The notes under the pieces were generated by a model, which was not told the origin of the DNA, made no database searches, and saw nothing but the letters and a program-made list of their open reading frames with translations. Position numbers and translations under genes: made by a program. Below are positions 24,745 to 33,353 of a stretch of DNA of 64,000 nt, piece after piece. The DNA comes from Leptospirales bacterium (GTDB taxonomy: Bacteria; Spirochaetota; Leptospiria; Leptospirales; Leptospiraceae), in assembly GCA_013297885.1 (NCBI GenBank), contig JAAFIR010000018.1, positions 34,372 to 98,371 on the forward strand, written 5' to 3'. Within the stretch, counting starts at the first letter, position 1. Each line of letters begins with the position of its first letter.

Positions 24745-25959
24745 TTAAATAGCTTTTAACAACTCTTCATCTAAACCTGAAGATTTGGACCAAATAAATT
24801 TGTTAAAAAAGAATAATGCAATTGAACCAGTTATTCCAATTATTCCCATAAAAAATAATCCATACGTAAATGAACCAAGTGCAGACTTTAAAGAACCTAA
24901 TAGATTTGGTACAAAAAATCCACCTAGTCCTCCAAATGCACCTACTAAACCTGTTACAATCCCAATATCTTTTTTAAATCTCAATGGAACTAATTGAAAT
25001 ACTGAACCATTTCCAATTCCAAAAAGAACCATCAAAAAAATAAAAAGTGGAAGAATCAAACTAACATCTGGTAAAGTTGAAGCTCCAAATAAAGTTAAAC
25101 CAATTAAAGCAAGAACAATGATTAATACATTACTACCACCAAGTTTATCTGCTAAATATCCACCGATTGGTCGAATCATACTTGCACCAATAATACAATA
25201 AGCAGTGTAAACTCCAGTTGTAACTTTACTTATTGAGTATTGGTCATGAAAGAAAATTGGTAAAAAGCTTGTGAGTCCAACAAATCCACCAAAAGTAATT
25301 GCATACAAAAAACAAAATAATAATGCATCTTGTGATTTCATGATTTGTAAATATTCTGAAATTTTTTTGTTTGACATTGTTCCCGGTTTGTCTTCTACAA
25401 AGTTATAAAAATAAACTAATACTATTGATATAATTAATAATGCTACTGCAAAAGGTGCGTGCCATCCAAATTTTAAAGCTATGGTAGGTGCAAATAAAGT
25501 TGCAAATACTGAACCACTATTGCCTGCTCCAGCAATTCCTAAAACTAATCCTTGGTACTTCTCTGGATACCATCTGCTTGCAAGTGGTAATGCCACAGCA
25601 AAACTGGATCCTGCCACACCTAAAAATAATGCTATAATTACAATCTCTGGCATTGTTGTTCCGAATAACCAGCCCCATACTAATGGAATCATCGTGATTA
25701 GCATTCCATATAAACCAATTTTTCTGGAACCAAATTTATCAGATAAAATTCCCATTGGAATTCTTAGTAAAGTTCCACCTAGTAACGGAATAGAAACTAA
25801 TAACCCTTTTTGGGCAGGGTTTAAACCAAACTCTTCAGAAATAAATACACCTAGTGCTGCTATAAGCATCCAGATCATAAAACTAAAATCAAAATATAAA
25901 AAGGAACCAACTAATGTTGGAAAATGTCCTGCTTTTAAAAACTCTTTAACTTTTGTCAT
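24745..25959 (-). CDS. narK: Nitrate/nitrite transporter (MFS, NarK/NasA type)
   Basis: 404 residues with 12 predicted membrane segments. Nitrate-porter hallmarks: LLRIPMGILSDKFGSRK (the substrate-Arg helix and MFS loop, about 63-79), GIAGAGNSGS (about 140-149, nitrate signature 1), IRPIGGYLADKLGG (about 257-270), and FGIGNGSVFQLVP (about 313-325, nitrate signature 2). It lies head to head with the nitrate reductase gene across 278 bases and would import nitrate for assimilation or export nitrite. Confidence 0.93.
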   Translation of the reverse strand: MTKVKEFLKAGHFPTLVGSFLYFDFSFMIWMLIAALGVFISEEFGLNPAQKGLLVSIPLLGGTLLRIPMGILSDKFGSRKIGLYGMLITMIPLVWGWLFGTTMPEIVIIALFLGVAGSSFAVALPLASRWYPEKYQGLVLGIAGAGNSGSVFATLFAPTIALKFGWHAPFAVALLIISIVLVYFYNFVEDKPGTMSNKKISEYLQIMKSQDALLFCFLYAITFGGFVGLTSFLPIFFHDQYSISKVTTGVYTAYCIIGASMIRPIGGYLADKLGGSNVLIIVLALIGLTLFGASTLPDVSLILPLFIFLMVLFGIGNGSVFQLVPLRFKKDIGIVTGLVGAFGGLGGFFVPNLLGSLKSALGSFTYGLFFMGIIGITGSIALFFFNKFIWSKSSGLDEELLKAI

Positions 25960-26205
25960 AACAATTAACCTACTTATTAATTACTTAGCACAAACCGTAC
26001 CAACTTTTATAAAGATAAAAATATTAGAATGCAAAAGATAATATTATGATTAATTAATTTTTCCGTTTAATATTGATTAAGTGGATATAATTCCATATTG
26101 AGCTATATTTTTAAGAATTATTCAAATTTGTGAATTATTTTTTTATTTTTAATACAAGATGAATAAATAATTCTTTTTAATCATAAATAATCAAATTTAA
26201 TTATG

Positions 26206-26230
26206 TAATAGGTATGCTTTTTGCCTATTA
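26206..26230 (+). promoter_or_regulatory. Inverted repeat just before the nitrate reductase start
   Basis: Arms TAATAGG at 26206-26212 and CCTATTA at 26224-26230 enclose 11 bases, ending 7 bases before the start codon. It could form an mRNA hairpin covering the initiation region or be an operator. No Shine-Dalgarno sequence is visible in the same place. The rest of the narK-nas gap is AT-rich, with a TATAAT at 26086-26091 lacking a convincing -35. Confidence 0.3.
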
Positions 26231-26237
26231 ATACTTA

Positions 26238-29200
26238 ATGGAAATTAAAGAAATGTTTCAAACTACCTGTCCTTATTGTGGTGTTGGTTGTGGTGTTATT
26301 GTTGAAAAAAACAATTTAAACGAGCTAAAAGTCTCTGGTGATGAAAGCTACCCATCAAATAAAGGTGCCTTATGTTCTAAAGGTTTAAATTTACATTACG
26401 TGGCAAGTGATTATTCAGATAGAATTCTTTATCCAATGCAAAGAAAAAATCGAAATGATGGGCTAACCAGAGTTAGTTGGAATTCAGCTTTAGATCAAAT
26501 TGCAAATAAATTTAAAGAATCAATTAAAAATTTTGGTCCAGACTCTGTTGGATTTTATGTATCTGGGCAGTTACTCACAGAAGAATATTATATTATAAAT
26601 AAATTATTAAAAGGTTTTTTAAAAACAAATAATATTGATACTAATTCAAGACTTTGTATGAGCTCTGCAGTTGTTGGATACAAAATGGCACTTGGTGAAG
26701 ATTCAGTTCCTATTAATTATGAAGATTTAGATATTGCAGATTGTTTTTTAATTGCTGGAGCTAATCCAGCTTATTGTCATCCAGTTATTTTTCGAAGAAT
26801 CGAAAAAAGAAAATTAGAAAATCCAGATTTTGTAAAAATGATTGTAATAGATCCAAGAAGAACTGATTCTTGTGAACTAGCTGATGTTCATTTACAATTA
26901 ATTCCAGGAACAGATATTTATATTTTTCATGCAATTGCAAGAATACTAATTGAAGAAGGAAAAATTGATTCTGAATTTGTAAAAAATCATACTGAAGGAT
27001 TTGAAGAACTTAAAACAAAAGTTTTTGAATTGAGTCTTGATGAAGTTGCAGAAATTTCAGGTGTTGAAAAAAAATTAATTATTGAAGCTGCAAAAATTAT
27101 TGGTGATTCAAAAAGTTTTTTAACTCTTTGGGCAATGGGACTTAACCAAAGTGTAATTGGGGTAAATAAAAATTTAGCACTATTAAATCTTTCTTTAATC
27201 ACAGGTCAAATTGGAAAACCTGGAAGTGGTCCATTTTCATTAACAGGACAACCAAATGCTATGGGTGGTCGTGAAGTTGGTGGCTTAAGCAATTTACTTC
27301 CAGCACATAGAAATTTGGCAGATCCTAAACACAGAGATGAAGTAGCAAAATTTTGGAATGTGAGTTCTCTCAATGAAAAACCCGGTTACACAGCAGTTGA
27401 AATGTTTGAAAATCTAGATTCAGGAAAAATGAAAGTAATCTGGATTGCTTGTACAAATCCAACTGTAAGTATGCCTGATGTTAGAATGGTGGAAGCAGCA
27501 CTAAAAAAAGCTGAACTAGTTATTGTTCAAGATATTTCTATGAATTCATCTGTAATACCTTTTGCAGATTTTGTATTACCTGCTGCTGGTTGGATTGAAA
27601 AACAAGGTACAATGACAAATTCTGAAAGAAGAATTTCTTATTTACCCAAAATTATAGATCCACCTGAAGAAGCAAAAGCAGATACTTGGATTATTCGAGA
27701 ATTTGCAAAAAAAATGGGCTTTGAAAATTCGTTTAATTATAAAGATGAAGAAGAAGTATTTTTAGAACATGCTCGTTTAACAAAAAATACGAATATAGAT
27801 ATTTCAGCATTAAATTATAATATTTTAAAATCTGAAAGATCTATTCAATGGCCTTTTCCAGAAAAAAATCACCAAGGTACAAAAAGATTATTCACAGATG
27901 GAAAATTTTACAGACCAAATGGTTTAGCAAAAATTCACGCTGTGGATGCCAAAGATCCTTCTGAAATTGCAACTGAAAAGTTACCATTTATTTTAACAAC
28001 AGGTAGAATCAGAGACCAGTGGCATACTATGACAAAAACTGCTAAAGTCCAAAAATTAATGGAACATAGACCAGAACCTTTTGTAGAAATTCATCCTGAA
28101 GATGCAGAAAATTTGAAGATTAATGAATCTGATATTGTTGAATTAAAAAATGAACGTGGTAATGTAAAAGTTCGTGCAAAAATTAGTTCTGAGATCAGAA
28201 AAAAAACTTTATTTATGCCAATGCATTGGGGAAAAAAATTAGACAGAGATGATGGTAGAGTAAACAATTTAACTAGTAGTAATTTTGATCCAATGTCAAA
28301 ACAACCTGGTTTTAAAATTTCAGCAGTTAGTTTGGAATTGTATAAAAAGAAAAAAGAAAAAATATTAATTATCGGTGGAGGTAATGGAACTTTAGCATTT
28401 GTAAAAAAATATAGAAAGTTAAACAAAGAAGATGATATCCAAATCATATGTAAAGAACCATTTGCTTTTTATAACCGTGTGCTGTTGCCTGAATATATTG
28501 GTGGAGAAAAAAAATTAGATGAATTATTTCAAACCCAAAAAGATGAAATTGATTCTTGGAATTTAAAAATTGAATCAGACACATTAGTTGAAAAAATTTT
28601 TGCTAAAGAAAAAAAAGTTTTAACAAATAAAGAAAAGTTTTTTGATTATGATAAATTAATAATCGCTACTGGAAGTTCTCCAAGTATTCCTAAAAATTTC
28701 TCTAAAGATATGTATGGTGTATTTAGTTTAAGATCTGAAGCAGATGCAAAAAAAATAAAAGGTTTTTTTGTTCCGAACTCAAATGCAATTATAGTAGGAG
28801 GTGGGCTTGTTGGACTTGAGCTTGCTGGTGCATTAAAAAGTCAAAAAGTGGATGTAACTCTGCTTGTTCGAGGTAACAAACTAATGGCTAAACAATTGGA
28901 TGATATTGCTGCTGAAATTTTAAAACAAGAAATTTTAGAAAGAGGAATTGAAATTAAATTTGGAGTTGAAATAAAAAGTTTTAAAGGCAATGATCGAATT
29001 TCTACATTAAAACTTTCAGATGGAACTGAACTTTCACCCGATGGAATCATTTTTGCAACTGGAACTACACCAAATATTCATCTAGGTTTTGATGCTGGAC
29101 TCAAATGTAATGAGGGAATTTTAGTAAATTCTTGGATGCAAACATCCGACCCTAATATTTATTCTATTGGTGAAGCAGCAGAACATCATACAGGTCTTTA

Positions 29201-29768
29201 TGGAACAACTGCTGCAACAGAAGAACAAGCAACTGTTGCTACTGAACATGTTTTTGGTTTTGCAAATAATGAATACAAAGGTTCAGTACATACAAATATT
29301 TTAAAAGTCCCAGAATTAAATTTAATCTCTATTAGAAAATCATTTGTAGATATGGATGCTAAAGTTTTGAAAGATGGATATGATGAAGTTGTATTTTTAG
29401 ATAGAAAAAAGAAGAAATACAAAAAATGTATTCTAAAAGACAATCATCTTGTTGGTGCAATTTTAATTGGAGATAAATCCGATTTTCTAGAATTTAATAA
29501 ACTTATTTCTACTGGAATGGAGCTTGGTGAAATTCGGGACACATTATTATCAGGGAATTTAAAACCTTCTAAACCAGTTATTGGAAAATTAGTTTGTTCC
29601 TGTAATTCAGTCGGTGAGGGAAATATCAAAGCTTGTATCAATAATGGAGCAGATACTTTGGAAAAAATTATTTCAGACACAGGTGCAGGTTCAGGTTGTG
29701 GAAGTTGCAGACCTGAAGTTGGAAAAATTTTGAAGTCATCATTAGGACTTAAGCTTTCTAATGTATAA
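26238..29768 (+). CDS. nasA: Fused assimilatory nitrate reductase: molybdopterin + FAD reductase + BFD domains
   Basis: 1176 residues. Residues 1-690: molybdopterin oxidoreductase with N-terminal [4Fe-4S] ligands (TCPYCGVGCGV at 10-20, ALCSKG about 47-52), the molybdenum-ligand Cys in SRLCMSSAV (about 136-144), and the C-terminal MGD-binding TTGRIRDQWHTMTKTAK (about 588-604). Residues about 705-1100: FAD/NAD(P) reductase like the front of NirB (ILIIGGGNG, IIVGGGLVGLELAG, NIYSIGEAAEH). Residues about 1120-1165: BFD [2Fe-2S] CSCNSVGEG ... GSGCGSC. Everything needed to take electrons from NAD(P)H to nitrate is thus in one chain. Start at residue 6 is possible. Confidence 0.92.
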   Translation: MEIKEMFQTTCPYCGVGCGVIVEKNNLNELKVSGDESYPSNKGALCSKGLNLHYVASDYSDRILYPMQRKNRNDGLTRVSWNSALDQIANKFKESIKNFGPDSVGFYVSGQLLTEEYYIINKLLKGFLKTNNIDTNSRLCMSSAVVGYKMALGEDSVPINYEDLDIADCFLIAGANPAYCHPVIFRRIEKRKLENPDFVKMIVIDPRRTDSCELADVHLQLIPGTDIYIFHAIARILIEEGKIDSEFVKNHTEGFEELKTKVFELSLDEVAEISGVEKKLIIEAAKIIGDSKSFLTLWAMGLNQSVIGVNKNLALLNLSLITGQIGKPGSGPFSLTGQPNAMGGREVGGLSNLLPAHRNLADPKHRDEVAKFWNVSSLNEKPGYTAVEMFENLDSGKMKVIWIACTNPTVSMPDVRMVEAALKKAELVIVQDISMNSSVIPFADFVLPAAGWIEKQGTMTNSERRISYLPKIIDPPEEAKADTWIIREFAKKMGFENSFNYKDEEEVFLEHARLTKNTNIDISALNYNILKSERSIQWPFPEKNHQGTKRLFTDGKFYRPNGLAKIHAVDAKDPSEIATEKLPFILTTGRIRDQWHTMTKTAKVQKLMEHRPEPFVEIHPEDAENLKINESDIVELKNERGNVKVRAKISSEIRKKTLFMPMHWGKKLDRDDGRVNNLTSSNFDPMSKQPGFKISAVSLELYKKKKEKILIIGGGNGTLAFVKKYRKLNKEDDIQIICKEPFAFYNRVLLPEYIGGEKKLDELFQTQKDEIDSWNLKIESDTLVEKIFAKEKKVLTNKEKFFDYDKLIIATGSSPSIPKNFSKDMYGVFSLRSEADAKKIKGFFVPNSNAIIVGGGLVGLELAGALKSQKVDVTLLVRGNKLMAKQLDDIAAEILKQEILERGIEIKFGVEIKSFKGNDRISTLKLSDGTELSPDGIIFATGTTPNIHLGFDAGLKCNEGILVNSWMQTSDPNIYSIGEAAEHHTGLYGTTAATEEQATVATEHVFGFANNEYKGSVHTNILKVPELNLISIRKSFVDMDAKVLKDGYDEVVFLDRKKKKYKKCILKDNHLVGAILIGDKSDFLEFNKLISTGMELGEIRDTLLSGNLKPSKPVIGKLVCSCNSVGEGNIKACINNGADTLEKIISDTGAGSGCGSCRPEVGKILKSSLGLKLSNV

Positions 29769-30236
29769 AACTTTTTCAACACTAGCAACTACTTCACCAT
29801 TTGCTAGTTTAATTTCAGCATGAAAAACTTTATTTAATTTACCTAGTTTTTCAAGATCAGCTTTAATTGAATTTAATTCATCTTCTAAAATTTCATAAAC
29901 AGCAAAAACATCTCCCGTTCCTGGTTTTAGAAAATCAATTTTTGCTGACTTGTCCCAAACCAAATAGTTTTCACCTAAATTTTCCATTAAAATAAACATA
30001 TAAAATGGGTCTGATAATGCATATAACGAACCACCAAAATGTGTATGAACATAATTTCTGTTTTTCCAAGTTAATTTCATTTCTACTTCAAATCTTCTAA
30101 AATCATTAGTGATTTTTTTAACTTTTATTCCTGCTCCTCTAAATGGAGAATACCAGTTTAATAAAATTCTAAAATAAGTAGTTTTAAAATATGGTGGCAA
30201 CCATCTTTTTTTTTGTTTTAATCTGTTTTTGTTCAT
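29742..30236 (-). CDS. DUF4442 hotdog-fold protein (thioesterase-like)
   Basis: 164 residues. FRGAGIKVKKITNDFRRFEV, NRNYVHTHFGGSLYALSDPF and WDKSAKIDFLKPGTGDVFA follow the DUF4442 variant of the hotdog fold, with H-x-H-F-G-G-S-L-Y in place of the catalytic helix of PaaI-type thioesterases. Acyl-CoA is the likely ligand. Its end overlaps the convergent nitrate reductase gene by 27 bases. Upstream it faces the TetR gene across paired TetR-type operators, so it is probably the regulated target. Confidence 0.75.
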   Translation of the reverse strand: MNKNRLKQKKRWLPPYFKTTYFRILLNWYSPFRGAGIKVKKITNDFRRFEVEMKLTWKNRNYVHTHFGGSLYALSDPFYMFILMENLGENYLVWDKSAKIDFLKPGTGDVFAVYEILEDELNSIKADLEKLGKLNKVFHAEIKLANGEVVASVEKVLYIRKLKS

Positions 30237-30250
30237 AAAATTACCTCTTA

Positions 30251-30268
30251 TTAGACAAGTCTGTCTAA
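30251..30268 (+). promoter_or_regulatory. TetR-type operator 1
   Basis: TTAGACAAGTCTGTCTAA is an almost perfect palindrome (TTAGACA/TGTCTAA arms). It sits 15 bases upstream of the DUF4442 start codon, where binding would block that gene's transcription or early elongation. Confidence 0.7.
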
Positions 30269-30283
30269 TCCATAGTTTAACTA

Positions 30284-30301
30284 TTAGACTAATTTGTCTA
30301 A
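30284..30301 (+). promoter_or_regulatory. TetR-type operator 2
   Basis: TTAGACTAATTTGTCTAA has the same half-sites (TTAGAC/GTCTAA) as operator 1. The two centres are 33 bases apart, about three helical turns, so dimers would bind the same DNA face. A third small palindrome, ATAGTTTAACTAT, lies between them at 30272-30284. Confidence 0.7.
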
Positions 30302-30337
30302 TATTTTCTTACAGACAAAAAAATATTATTTTAGTAA

Positions 30338-30949
30338 ATGTATTTTATGCCAAAGAAAAAAAAGATTTTAGAGTTAGAAGAAAATCCAAAAGAACGCATC
30401 ATGGAAACTGCTCTGAGATTGTTTTATAACCAAGGTTATAATAATACTGGAATCAACCAAATCTTAGAAGAATCCAAAACTTTTAAACTTAGTTTTTATA
30501 ATTATTTTTCCTCCAAAGAAAATTTGGGAATAGAATATATCAAACGAAAAGAAAAATCATTTTTAAATATGATGAAACGAATTATGAAATCGCACACAGA
30601 ATACAAAAAATTTATTCATATTTGGATAAAATTAGTAAAAAAAGATATTTTGAAATCCCAATACAATGGTTGTCCATTTGTAAACATTGCACTACAAACT
30701 TTTGGAAAAGAAGAAAGTTTTAAACCACATATTAAAATGATGATTAAACGCTGGAAAACTCTTTTGTCAAATTATTTAATCCTAAATTATTTTCTCCCAA
30801 AAGAGGAAGCTGAAAGAAAATCCGGTTTAGTTCTCCAAATTTATGAAGGAGCTGTTCAGCTTTTTATCGCAACAGGTAATATTGATTACATAAACGAATT
30901 AGAAGAAAATTTAAAACAAGTTGTTTCTAAGCGAAGTTCTGAATTATGA
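30338..30949 (+). CDS. TetR/AcrR family transcriptional regulator
   Basis: 203 residues. The N-terminal helix-turn-helix reads RIMETALRLFYNQGYNNTGI then NQILEESKTFKLSFYNYFSSKENL (about 21-65), the standard TetR_N layout. The C-terminal ligand domain has NGCPFVNIALQTF, as in the TetR_C branch with a conserved G-C-x-x-x-N. It diverges from the DUF4442 gene over two palindromic operators, so it probably represses both itself and its neighbour, with an acyl or hydrophobic inducer (inference). Start codon choice between Met1 and Met4 is open. The stop lies in a GAATTAT tandem repeat. Confidence 0.9.
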   Translation: MYFMPKKKKILELEENPKERIMETALRLFYNQGYNNTGINQILEESKTFKLSFYNYFSSKENLGIEYIKRKEKSFLNMMKRIMKSHTEYKKFIHIWIKLVKKDILKSQYNGCPFVNIALQTFGKEESFKPHIKMMIKRWKTLLSNYLILNYFLPKEEAERKSGLVLQIYEGAVQLFIATGNIDYINELEENLKQVVSKRSSEL

Positions 30950-30965
30950 ATTATGAATTATGAAT

Positions 30966-31099
30966 GGGGCGTTTCTTTTCATTTACAACTGTTAGTCGAT
31001 AGCATTATCGTTTGGCGAGAGTAAATGAAAAGTCGGGCTTTCCTCTTTTGTCAAAATTTTTTATACAAAAAATTGTGACATCGAGTCAATCCCTAACGC
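30966..31099 (-). repeat. Three-stem repeat element, copy I (reverse)
   Basis: Minus-strand reading: P1 GCGTT/AACGC, a paired change from the common GCGAA/TTCGC. P2 GGGATT/AAGCCC with the A.G mismatch. P3 ATGTCACAATTTTTT/AAAAAATTTTGACA (imperfect), P4 with arms CTTTTCATTTAC/GTAAATGAAAAG. It follows three tandem GAATTAT units (30941-30962) at the end of the tetR gene. A palindrome TTTTCGCT/AGCGAAAA lies beyond it at 31118-31134. Confidence 0.8.
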
Positions 31100-31181
31100 A
31101 TAATATTAGTTGCATTGTTTTCGCTAAGCGAAAAATAAAATTAGTTTGACGATTAAATTACCTTAAACCATTAGTTTTTTT

Positions 31182-31619
31182 ATGAATAGAATAAAAATAA
31201 ATATATTAATTCTATCGATTCTTATGTTTAATTGTGCTAAAACAAGTTACTACACAAAAGAAGTAGATAGTAAAATTCGTTTAACTCCTTTTACTGAAGA
31301 GGAAGGTTATGTTTTAAAAAAAAGATTTGAAGCAAGTAGTACAAGGCATAATTTTTTTTGGGGATTAGTTATTGCAAAAGCAGATGATTTAGAAACTATT
31401 TTAAGAAAAGAAAATGTTTATGATGGAAATTTGAAAGATCAAGCAATCGGAAATTTAGTTATTACTGAGCAGTATACTTTCTTTAACAGTCTTCTTGATC
31501 TGATTTTTATTGGAATTTACAGACCTTATTCAGTTGAAATTGAAGGTTCACTTTATTCAAAAAAAGATAATCCTTCTGAAAATTTAGAAACCATAGAAAA
31601 AAGGAAAGGCAAGAAATGA
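31182..31619 (+). CDS. Lipoprotein, weakly Bor-like
   Basis: 145 residues. Signal INILILSILMFNC with lipobox Cys about 20. The mature segment RHNFFWGLVIAKADDLETIL and YTFFNSLLDLIFIGIYRPYSVEIEG has the H-x-F-F-x-G-L and G-I-Y-(R/T)-P-x-x-(V/I) features of Bor/Iss-like and TRL-like surface lipoproteins, which is suggestive only. ATGA overlap with the next gene shows the two form an operon. Likely anchored in the envelope. Confidence 0.65.
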   Translation: MNRIKINILILSILMFNCAKTSYYTKEVDSKIRLTPFTEEEGYVLKKRFEASSTRHNFFWGLVIAKADDLETILRKENVYDGNLKDQAIGNLVITEQYTFFNSLLDLIFIGIYRPYSVEIEGSLYSKKDNPSENLETIEKRKGKK

Positions 31620-32014
31620 AGTTACTATATTTAATAATAATTATTCTATTTTTTTCAAATAATTGTACAACATATAAATATGACTTAAGAAATTATAAAG
31701 TTCCAGTTTCTTTTTCAAATGAGAAAAAAGCTAATTCAAGAAGTTTCAGAATTGAAGCAAAAATAACTTATTTGCTTTTTGATTTAATTAATATTGAAAA
31801 ATTTGATATGGAGCAAAAATTAAAAACAAATTTACCTAGAGCTAAATCAATTTACAATTTACAAATTCGCTCTGAAGAAGGTCCTTTAGATTCAGCAATA
31901 AGATTAGTCAGCACTGGGGCTCAGATTTGGGCTTTTATTTCTAACAGACCGCTTCTATTTTCAAGAAGAACAATTATTATTACAGGTGATGTTGAAGAAG
32001 AAGAAGTAGAATAA
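31616..32014 (+). CDS. Small lipoprotein
   Basis: 132 residues. Signal MKLLYLIIIILFFSNNC gives an acylated Cys at 17. The mature part (ITYLLFDLINIEKFDMEQKL, NLQIRSEEGPLDSAIRLVST, RRTIIITGDVEEEEVE) ends in an acidic tail and resembles the small lipoproteins that accompany Bor-like genes, but no family is recognised. Its ATG overlaps the stop of the preceding lipoprotein gene. Confidence 0.65.
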   Translation: MKLLYLIIIILFFSNNCTTYKYDLRNYKVPVSFSNEKKANSRSFRIEAKITYLLFDLINIEKFDMEQKLKTNLPRAKSIYNLQIRSEEGPLDSAIRLVSTGAQIWAFISNRPLLFSRRTIIITGDVEEEEVE

Positions 32015-32136
32015 TTTTTTTTCAACACTACTCTAGAAGGTATTCGAGGAAATAGTAAAATGATTTAACCAAAAACCAGAAATTCCAATCAAAAAAGCTT
32101 GGAAGATCGAAAATGAGAATTTTTTAGATTTAATAG

Positions 32137-32268
32137 CGAGAAGGATCGAAGCAATGTCAAAAAATTTCTAAATGAAATTTTTTGACAAGAGCAAGAGCCT
32201 GATTTTTTTTCACTTTATCCAAATTGATTTTATCGTTTAATCAATATTAGGTGAAAAAAAACTCGCCC
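32137..32268 (+). repeat. Three-stem repeat element, copy J (second subtype)
   Basis: P1 GCGAG/CTCGC, a paired change. P2 AGGATC/GAGCCT with the A.G mismatch. P3 GTCAAAAAATTTC/GAAATTTTTTGAC. P4 with arms TTTTTTTTCAC/GTGAAAAAAAA and loop ending in TTTAATCAATATTAG, closely like copy M. It lies between the ends of two convergent genes. Confidence 0.85.
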
Positions 32269-32273
32269 AAACT

Positions 32274-32996
32274 TTAAACATTTAATTTCTTAAAAATAAA
32301 ATTTGGAATAAGTTTAATGATAGTTGCAACAAACCACCAACGTGCTGGAACATAAATATCTTCTTTATTTTTATCTGTTGCTTGAATAATTATTTTTGCT
32401 GCATCATTAGCTGAAATTAGCCAAAAAAGTCCTTTCATACCTTTAGTCATATCAGTATCAATAAAGCCCGGTTTCACAGTGAGAACAGTAATTCCTTTTC
32501 GAGCAAGTCTATTTCTTAAAGCTTCAAGATAAGTTGTGAGAGCAGCTTTTGCGGAATTATAAACTGGATTTCCAACTCTTCCTCGATCTCCTGCAATTGA
32601 TGAGATGGCAATGATTTTTCCTTTGCCGAGATTTTGGAAAAGAATGGCAGCTTCATTGAGCCAAGCCACTGCTCCTGAAAAATTTACATCAATCATTTCT
32701 AGGTCTTTATCTGTTGAAAATTCATCTGGTGAAATTTTGTACATCACACCTGAACAATAATAAATTTCATCAAGTCCACCAAGTCTATTTACTAATTCTA
32801 AAAAATTTTTTTTGGATTCATTAAATTTTTTTACATCTTGTTTGAGTATGATAGTGTTTTTAAATTCAGAAGAAATTTTTTTTAATTCGTCTTCTCTTCT
32901 TGCAACAAGAGCAACTTGGTTGCCTTTTTTTAAATGTTCTTTTGCGATTTCAGCACCAATACCACTTGAAGCACCGATTACAATAATTTTTTTCAT
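32274..32996 (-). CDS. Short-chain dehydrogenase/reductase
   Basis: 240 residues with the SDR set: GASSGIG (8-14) for NAD(P) binding, an Arg pair VARREDEL (about 31-38) that favours NADPH, DVNFSGA (about 98-104), catalytic Ser in AISSIAG (about 125-131) and Y-N-S-A-K (about 141-145). The tail [17 protein letters not shown] is standard. The C-terminal [20 protein letters not shown] looks membrane-associating, as in SDRs acting on lipid-linked substrates. Substrate unknown. Confidence 0.88.
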   Translation of the reverse strand: MKKIIVIGASSGIGAEIAKEHLKKGNQVALVARREDELKKISSEFKNTIILKQDVKKFNESKKNFLELVNRLGGLDEIYYCSGVMYKISPDEFSTDKDLEMIDVNFSGAVAWLNEAAILFQNLGKGKIIAISSIAGDRGRVGNPVYNSAKAALTTYLEALRNRLARKGITVLTVKPGFIDTDMTKGMKGLFWLISANDAAKIIIQATDKNKEDIYVPARWWFVATIIKLIPNFIFKKLNV

Positions 32997-33041
32997 AAAG
33001 CCATATTTTCTAATCTAGTCAGTCTTTCAAGGTAAACTATT

Positions 33042-33353
33042 CTAAAGTCTATCTTTCCAATCTTCTCTATTTCTTTTTTTATGCCATATTGCAATGATAT
33101 AAATAATTTTGGATTGAATTACATAATAAACAAAATAAGGAAATTTTTTTAAAGATGTTTGTCTTGCTTTTTTGTGAACTTCTGAATAGGAATAAGGATG
33201 TTTTAAAATTTGGTTTAATTTTTCTTCAATTTCATCAATGAATAGCTCACCAAGACCTGATTTTTTTTCTTCATACCACTCCGCAGATTCTCCCAGTTCA
33301 AGTCTTGCTTCGGGATGAAATTCAACTTCTGGATTTAATTCTTTTTCTTGCAT
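33042..33353 (-). CDS. RelE/ParE family toxin
   Basis: 103 residues. FHPEARLELGESAEWYEEKK, GLGELFIDEIEEKLNQILKH, KKFPYFVYYVIQSKIIYIIA and the ending HKKRNREDWKDR match the ParE/RelE toxin fold, in particular the F-P-Y-x-(V/I)-x-Y core and the H-x-x-R-x-P/E-x-x-W end. The reading frame overlaps the upstream antitoxin gene by 32 bases, the usual arrangement for coupled toxin-antitoxin pairs. The target (gyrase or ribosome-bound mRNA) cannot be told from sequence. Confidence 0.85.
   Translation of the reverse strand: MQEKELNPEVEFHPEARLELGESAEWYEEKKSGLGELFIDEIEEKLNQILKHPYSYSEVHKKARQTSLKKFPYFVYYVIQSKIIYIIAIWHKKRNREDWKDRL

Noticed and set aside
25481..26041. A 186-residue plus-strand frame
   Set aside because: It is antisense to the first part of narK, whose membrane segments and nitrate signatures are unambiguous.
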